DNA of 9,240 nucleotides. It comes from an uncultured Mollicutes bacterium (GTDB taxonomy: Bacteria; Bacillota_I; Bacilli_A; RFN20; CAG-449). Shown here piece by piece: positions 4,723 through 9,240 of this stretch (the first letter of the stretch is position 1; every line of letters begins with the position of its first letter). Under the pieces are notes generated by a model, which made no database searches, was not told the DNA's origin, and saw only the letters and a program-made list of their open reading frames with translations. A program made the translations under genes and the position numbers. The stretch is taken from contig URVS01000049.1 of the NCBI GenBank assembly GCA_900551385.1, positions 1 to 9,240 of the forward strand. The letters run 5' to 3'.

Positions 4723-6392
4723 ATATTTACTTTCTTTAAATATTTTTCTAAATCTGCATTATCACCAATCATTCTTTGCTTTGCTTCAAAAAGAAGTTTG
4801 TAAGCTAAATCAATATTATTCAACTCATAGTTACAAATACCATTCCATAGATAATAATTACGTAATGAATATGGTAAATCTGCTAAGCTTTTTTCATATT
4901 TATTTTTTTTATACAGAAAAAAGAATTTTTCAAAATCCTCCCTTGCTTCACTAAATTTACTTTGCTTTACACGGCTCATTGCTCTACACCAATAAAACAT
5001 CTGTTTAGCACAATAATCATCTATATTTTCTTCTTCTATTCTGCCTAAATCATTGACTGCTTTTAAATAATAGCTTTCCTTAAATTCATTACCCATTAAC
5101 ATACTTTTACTTTTTAAAATTATTTGAGAAACCTTTTTATCAAGCTTTTTCTTAATTTTCAAATATTCTGATTTTGTAAATATCATTTTAGACTTCCATA
5201 TTGATTCTATACTCTTTGAAATTTCCGAGAAATCCAATTCATCTATTCGATATGATACATTTTCATATGTCTCATATAGTTTTTTAATATACCTTTGACT
5301 TTGAACCTGTTCAAAATTAATAAACCCATTATCTTCATATGGAGACGGATATAAATTATTAATTAAATATCTTTTGTAGATATCCTCCATTATTTCAACT
5401 GCCCTTTTCGCCGCTCCTTGATTTATAACTCCCATTTCATATAAATGATTTTTATTAAATTCTCTCCCATCTGGAATACATTCATTTATTCTTTGATATG
5501 GAACACACAATCCGCTTCTTTGTTCTATTTTCTTAAATCTATTAATATGTGCTTCATTATGAGTTAACGTATATTCACTTTCAAACCCCGAAGCTATCAA
5601 TCCCCTTTTTTCATAGAAGCCTATATCCAGATAGCTGGTCGTCAGCTCTGGTGTAATAATTAAGCAACTCTCTTGAACCAATTGTTCCAAATCTAAATGT
5701 TTATTAAGCAATACAAGATTATTGGGTATTTGTCCTGCACTTAACTCATGTATATATTCATAAAGATGTCCACTATTTCTATGAGTGACATTTGAATCTT
5801 CTTTTAGAAATCTAGGCTTTACAACTATTTTTTTTTCAGGATGCTTTTGGGCAATATCCAAAAGCATTTTTGCTTCCTGCCTTTTCCCACAATCACCAAA
5901 TGGAAAATGTCCTGCATCTATAAACAATATTTGTTGATTATTCACTTCTATACTAGTTTTTTTCCTATAATCGAATTTTGGATTTCCAATTACACTTCCT
6001 GGTAATGTTTTTATATAATTATCTCTTTCAACAATATAATTATCATTAATTATTGCATTTTTATAATCTCTTTGAGTAAACGTATAATCTGAAAAATTTG
6101 CTATTTCATCCATAAATGCTGTAGAAAATGTAAAAATATACTTTCTTACCTCAAGAAATTCTGGCATTGCAGCAAATGATGCAGCAGAATATATAAAATC
6201 TGCCTTTTCAATACAAGATTGTGTTAACTTATCAATAGGTTTTACTATAAGCCCATCAAACATTCTTATATGGATATTGTCCATATATTTTGCATATATT
6301 TCCACATAATTTCCCTCATTTAACAAAACATCTACAATATGCCTGGTTGGAATGTTGTAAACATCCTTATATAACAAAACCAAAACATTCAT
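4719..6392 (-). CDS. GT-B-fold glycosyl/polyol-phosphate transferase (TagF-like) with a C-terminal helical, TPR-like tail
   Basis: This protein of 557 residues is predicted to be cytoplasmic or membrane-peripheral and to transfer a sugar or glycerol-phosphate-type group during capsule or teichoic-acid-like polymer synthesis. The N-terminal half begins MNVLVLLYKD, a first Rossmann strand. The interdomain hallmark GNPKFDYR (136-143) resembles the G-x-P-x-x-D region of CDP-glycerol glycerophosphotransferases. The C-terminal Rossmann half has ILFIDAGHFPFGD (155-167), IVVKPRF (189-195) and ITPELTTSYLDIGFYEKRGLIA (246-267), the nucleotide-binding side of GT-B enzymes. Residues about 430-545 are helical with alternating Tyr/Trp/Leu/Ala (AMSRVKQSKFSEAREDFEKF and similar), like tetratricopeptide repeats. 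Start: ATG 6390-6392 has AGGAG 6 bases upstream; an in-frame ATG at 6419 lacks a ribosome site. It lies 28 bases after the aldolase gene and overlaps the next gene by 4. The exact donor and acceptor cannot be read from the sequence. Confidence 0.6.
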   Translation of the reverse strand: MNVLVLLYKDVYNIPTRHIVDVLLNEGNYVEIYAKYMDNIHIRMFDGLIVKPIDKLTQSCIEKADFIYSAASFAAMPEFLEVRKYIFTFSTAFMDEIANFSDYTFTQRDYKNAIINDNYIVERDNYIKTLPGSVIGNPKFDYRKKTSIEVNNQQILFIDAGHFPFGDCGKRQEAKMLLDIAQKHPEKKIVVKPRFLKEDSNVTHRNSGHLYEYIHELSAGQIPNNLVLLNKHLDLEQLVQESCLIITPELTTSYLDIGFYEKRGLIASGFESEYTLTHNEAHINRFKKIEQRSGLCVPYQRINECIPDGREFNKNHLYEMGVINQGAAKRAVEIMEDIYKRYLINNLYPSPYEDNGFINFEQVQSQRYIKKLYETYENVSYRIDELDFSEISKSIESIWKSKMIFTKSEYLKIKKKLDKKVSQIILKSKSMLMGNEFKESYYLKAVNDLGRIEEENIDDYCAKQMFYWCRAMSRVKQSKFSEAREDFEKFFFLYKKNKYEKSLADLPYSLRNYYLWNGICNYELNNIDLAYKLLFEAKQRMIGDNADLEKYLKKVNI

Positions 6393-6420
6393 AGAACTCT
6401 CCTCTCTTTTAACCCACATT

Positions 6421-8028
6421 CTAATTCAACAAACATCTCTCAAATCTGGATTTCGTAATAAACCTAATACCAGTTTTTTTATTCTTTCTAGTTTCCATAT
6501 AATCTCTTAACATTGCTGCAATTTCCGTATTACGTTCATTGCAATTCATGGATGCTGATTCTATTTCCATATCACTGTCAATATAATTAGTATGTAATGA
6601 AGAATACCCATCAAATCCAGCAAATATAATCTCCTTACAATTAATTTCATCTAATAAGCGCAATAACATTAATGCCGAATTATCCATCAATTTCCAGCCA
6701 CATTTAACCAGTTTCTTAAAACTTACAATATAATCAGCCTCTTCAATATATTCTTTGTCTATATTAGATGAATATATTCTTCTCTCTCCCGATCTATTTT
6801 TTATATTTTTAACTCTTCCTTGATTTGACACAAATACATAATCAGATGTGATAAAATCTGGATTAAAATTTAACGATATTACTACAACATCATTATTTTT
6901 TACATACTCTTTTATCTTGTTTTTGTTTTGTAGTATTGATTGTCCTGGAACTATTATCAAAATTCTTTTTCCCTTTAATAAATCTTTTAGCTTTTTTAAA
7001 GAAACAAAGTCATCAATATCCTCATCAATCATCTCCATAAAGATTTTGTCCAATAATTCATAATCATATCTTTTACGAGCTTTATCATCAATTTTATTTA
7101 ATATATACCTCATATTTTTAGAACTAATGCTATGTTTTTTATTAAGATATGAAATATTATTTACATGGGCACCATAACATCCAGCAATAAAATAATCAGT
7201 CGAATATCCCCAAGAACATTTTGTTCTAATATTATCCATATAAATATCTATAATATCTAAAATTGAATCCATGTTATATTTTCCCATATATTTTGTATTA
7301 ATATATTGAACTATTAACTCTGTAGGAGTATTTCCTGCACCTCTTCCCATTCCAGAAAGTGTCCCATCAATAACAATATCTCTTTTTCCTAGACTCATTC
7401 GGATAAATTCCTGCGACAAAGCATTTGATAACTGCATATTATTATGAGAATGAAATCCTATCTTGCAAGTCTTTACAAGATTATGATTTATCAATTCAAA
7501 AATTCTCTGTAAATCTTCTTGATACATAGAGCCAAATGTATCAACAATTGAAAAGCAGAATGGTTCAATAGCATTTACTTTTTCTATTAAATCTAATAAT
7601 TCATAATCCGAATAACCCAAAATATCAACAGGTTGTACAAAAACCTTATATCCTTTTTCCCTTATCACTTTACAATTCTCTATAGCTTGAGATATTTCGT
7701 TTTTAAAAAAACATTCTCTAATACAATCAATAATTCCTTCCTGTCTATCATCAAGATTCTCTATTGAATATCTACTACAATCTGCTAAAACCGTATATTG
7801 ACTTTTTTTCTTTTTAGCCGGTAAGTATTTTGATGCTTCTTTCGAATTTTTATATACAGTCTTTCCCTCTCCAAATCCGTCATCCTGGAAGAATCCAACC
7901 TCGACAAAATCAATATCAGAATCAATCAATCCACGTGTAATTCCACTAATATTTTCTAAGCCAAACTTTTTATCAATTAAATATGCTCCATCTCTTAATG
8001 TACAATCCAAAACATTTATTCTTGACAT
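6421..8028 (-). CDS. DRE-TIM metallolyase/aldolase (HMGL/DmpG-like) fused to a C-terminal Rossmann-like glycan domain
   Basis: Residues 1 to about 290 are a DRE-TIM aldolase/lyase. LDCTLRDGAY (7-16) gives the Arg12-Asp13 pair for enolate stabilisation and metal binding, and GFHSHNN (191-197) gives the H193/H195 metal ligands. DGTLSGMGRGAGNTPTE (221-237) is the conserved glycine-rich loop, closest in style to 4-hydroxy-2-oxovalerate aldolases. Such enzymes join or split pyruvate-like enolates and aldehydes or acyl groups with a divalent metal. Residues about 352-535 form a second domain with ILIIVPGQSI (356-365), VVVISLN (381-387), SDYVFVSN (395-402) and a DNSALMLLRLLDE then EIIFAGFDGYS pattern (449-476). 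This resembles the CMP-sialyltransferase/DUF115/Maf-type glycan-enzyme fold. The fused form (535 residues) is about twice the length of a simple aldolase. The gene starts 2 bases after the cytidylyltransferase gene, with GAGGT inside that gene's end as ribosome site. The product is probably a keto-acid precursor activated by that neighbour; the substrate is unknown. Confidence 0.72.
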   Translation of the reverse strand: MSRINVLDCTLRDGAYLIDKKFGLENISGITRGLIDSDIDFVEVGFFQDDGFGEGKTVYKNSKEASKYLPAKKKKSQYTVLADCSRYSIENLDDRQEGIIDCIRECFFKNEISQAIENCKVIREKGYKVFVQPVDILGYSDYELLDLIEKVNAIEPFCFSIVDTFGSMYQEDLQRIFELINHNLVKTCKIGFHSHNNMQLSNALSQEFIRMSLGKRDIVIDGTLSGMGRGAGNTPTELIVQYINTKYMGKYNMDSILDIIDIYMDNIRTKCSWGYSTDYFIAGCYGAHVNNISYLNKKHSISSKNMRYILNKIDDKARKRYDYELLDKIFMEMIDEDIDDFVSLKKLKDLLKGKRILIIVPGQSILQNKNKIKEYVKNNDVVVISLNFNPDFITSDYVFVSNQGRVKNIKNRSGERRIYSSNIDKEYIEEADYIVSFKKLVKCGWKLMDNSALMLLRLLDEINCKEIIFAGFDGYSSLHTNYIDSDMEIESASMNCNERNTEIAAMLRDYMETRKNKKTGIRFITKSRFERCLLN

Positions 8029-8030
8029 AT

Positions 8031-8687
8031 TTATCTACCTCGAATTATTTTCATGTATATAGCATCTGCAATATCAAAATCATCTTGATAATCAATATCT
8101 CTTGCTTCAATTTCTGATATTTCACAAATATATGGTTTCATTCCAACTCTTCTATCATATTTTAAAAATGTATCTTTAGTAAAAACATAGGCTCCTGGTG
8201 CTTCCGAATATACTGGAACTAAATCCTGAGTCCTTGGAAAATTTTGTATATCAAAATTCATTGCATTACCATTCTGCCATAAAAATTCTTGCAATCTTCT
8301 TGCGAGAAAAGCTGAATCATATCTTCCAGTTTGTACTGCTTCCACACATTTATCTATACTTTCACTTCTTGTGAATGGTCCTGTTGCATGGCTTGCAATA
8401 TAAATATCAGCTTCTACTTCCTTCATAAATTCTCTAATAATATCGTTACAATTTACAACACTTGTATCCAAAAACTCTGGTCTTCTTAAGAATTTTACAC
8501 CAGGCAATAAATATTCTTTAACTGCTTCATTACTGCAATATACATATACCTCATCAACTTTTTTTGCATTTAAACAAGCCTTTTGTATAAAATTAATTAA
8601 AGGCGTTCCATCCGAAAAACATTTCAAATTTTTCCCAGGCACTCTTTCATTATTTAATTTTATTGGAATCATTACAACAACTTTCAT
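8031..8687 (-). CDS. Acylneuraminate cytidylyltransferase family protein (NeuA-like)
   Basis: This 218-residue enzyme is expected to activate a sugar acid, most likely a 2-keto acid, with CTP to give a CMP derivative in the cytoplasm. The N-terminal nucleotide-binding segment is VVVMIPIKLNNERVPGKN (3-20), a variant of the classical IPAR-G-S-x-x-x-P-GKN loop in which the usual IPAR is IPIK. Other family marks are LRRPEFL (67-73), ATGPFTRSESID (101-112), FPRTQDL (150-156), PGAYVFT (164-170) and the metal/sugar-binding end EIEARDIDYQDDFDIADAI (192-210). The length is typical of the family. GGAGG in the end of the preceding gene serves as ribosome site, 12 bases before ATG 8685-8687; the gap is 6 bases. 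It is probably the pathway partner of the aldolase that follows. The altered loop suggests a substrate other than standard sialic acid (inference). Confidence 0.85.
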   Translation of the reverse strand: MKVVVMIPIKLNNERVPGKNLKCFSDGTPLINFIQKACLNAKKVDEVYVYCSNEAVKEYLLPGVKFLRRPEFLDTSVVNCNDIIREFMKEVEADIYIASHATGPFTRSESIDKCVEAVQTGRYDSAFLARRLQEFLWQNGNAMNFDIQNFPRTQDLVPVYSEAPGAYVFTKDTFLKYDRRVGMKPYICEISEIEARDIDYQDDFDIADAIYMKIIRGR

Positions 8688-8693
8688 TTTTCA

Positions 8694-9240
8694 TTATTTC
8701 CTCCTTTTTACATACTCTTTTATATACTGCTCTATATCATATTGCACATCATAATTTCCAGGATTTATTTTCCTACCTATATAAAAATTTTTATCTAAAT
8801 CTAATTTTTCAATAATTGACGGATATACAATTTGTTCATGATATATTAAATCAAATTTAATTTCATATTTTTCTCTTAAATCGAGCATTTTACATATTTT
8901 ATCTATTATTTTCTTAAACATTATCTTTGTTGGATGAGACCATGACCTATAAAGATATTCCTTATAATTTTTAGCAATTATATCTGTAACCTGTATGTCG
9001 CAATTTTTTTCTAATTTTTCCAAACTTCTTAATTCTTTTAAAAAATACGAATCAACTTCTTCTTTTTTATAAAAGTTAACATCACATATATTACTTACTA
9101 TATCTTCACACCCCATTCCTTTTTTTAACATATAATTAATATTTATATCTCCCCATGTAAAATAGTCCAACATTGACGTTTTTACTCTAGTATTAGTTTG
9201 TGGGAAATACCCTTTAAACATTGCATTTGATATAACAAAA
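8694..9240 (-). CDS. WcbI-like polysaccharide biosynthesis protein (C-terminal part; 5' end outside the window)
   Basis: The visible part has 181 codons after the window edge plus a TAA stop at 8694. An ATG occurs at 9219-9221, but the frame stays open to the edge (ending ...VISNA before that Met) and no ribosome site is near, so the real start is probably further upstream. YFTWGDININYMLKKGM, the spaced Phe/Tyr/Leu helices (VNFYKKEEVDSYF), LEKNCDIQVTDII, and SWSHPTKIMFKKIIDKIC followed by a C-terminal Tyr/Pro-rich segment resemble WcbI-type capsule proteins, putative acetyltransferases of about 280-300 residues. The likely catalytic N-terminal motif is not in view. No signal peptide or membrane segment is visible. 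It is the first gene of the operon seen here, 6 bases before the cytidylyltransferase gene. The family assignment is by recollected pattern, so it is moderate. Confidence 0.55.
   Translation of the reverse strand, partial: FVISNAMFKGYFPQTNTRVKTSMLDYFTWGDININYMLKKGMGCEDIVSNICDVNFYKKEEVDSYFLKELRSLEKLEKNCDIQVTDIIAKNYKEYLYRSWSHPTKIMFKKIIDKICKMLDLREKYEIKFDLIYHEQIVYPSIIEKLDLDKNFYIGRKINPGNYDVQYDIEQYIKEYVKRRK

Noticed and set aside
6393..6419. ATG at 6417-6419 as start of the TagF-like gene
   Set aside because: It follows the previous stop by one base and has no ribosome site; ATG 6390-6392 has AGGAG at proper distance and begins directly with the first Rossmann strand.
6848..7063. A 71-codon open frame on the plus strand
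   Set aside because: It lies wholly antisense to the well-supported aldolase gene, is rich in Phe/Ser/Ile as expected of a shadow of AT-rich coding DNA, and has no ribosome site or family resemblance.

Overview
The window looks like a low-GC Gram-positive (Firmicutes) chromosome, probably a gut anaerobe of the Lachnospiraceae/Erysipelotrichia kind. Reasons: strong AAGGAGG-type Shine-Dalgarno sites, very AT-rich coding DNA, a lipoprotein signal typical of Gram-positives, and a surface-glycan operon of the type common in these bacteria. The lineage is inferred from style only. Every gene supported here lies on the minus strand, so transcription runs from position 9240 towards 1.

Right part (9240 to 2773): five tightly packed genes form the downstream end of a capsule or cell-wall glycan operon, with gaps of 6, 2 and 28 bases and one 4-base overlap. 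In transcription order they are: a WcbI-like polysaccharide protein (its N-terminus lies outside the window), a CMP-sugar-type cytidylyltransferase, a DRE-TIM aldolase/lyase fused to a second Rossmann-like domain, a GT-B/TagF-like glycosyl- or polyol-phosphate transferase with a helical tail, and a three-domain HAD-like protein. The aldolase next to the cytidylyltransferase suggests that a 2-keto acid is made by aldol chemistry, activated as a CMP derivative and then transferred. No NeuB-type synthase is visible in the window.

Middle part (2772 to about 1390): a very AT-rich segment (hand-counted lines near 12-25% GC) holds two RNase III-fold proteins in tandem. The upstream small gene (2286-2699) keeps the fold pattern but has lost all the catalytic acidic residues. 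The downstream one (from 1984) keeps them all but lacks the double-stranded-RNA-binding domain. A terminator and a good promoter separate them, and the leader of the second gene is rich in inverted repeats. An active/inactive RNase III pair is the most novel element of the window.

Left part (about 1390 to 1): the composition changes abruptly (hand-counted lines near 33% GC). The RNase III frame runs without a stop into the C-terminal part of an unrelated beta-rich, Lys-rich secreted protein. This is either a real recombination joint or an assembly chimera. The secreted-protein part also carries a tandem AAGC duplication that shifts the frame just before its natural-looking C-terminus. It is followed by a terminator and then the start of apbE (FAD:protein FMN transferase lipoprotein), whose promoter overlaps a perfect 8+8 palindrome with half-sites like those of DtxR-family metal regulators.

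No tRNA, rRNA, CRISPR array, transposase or insertion-sequence ends were seen.
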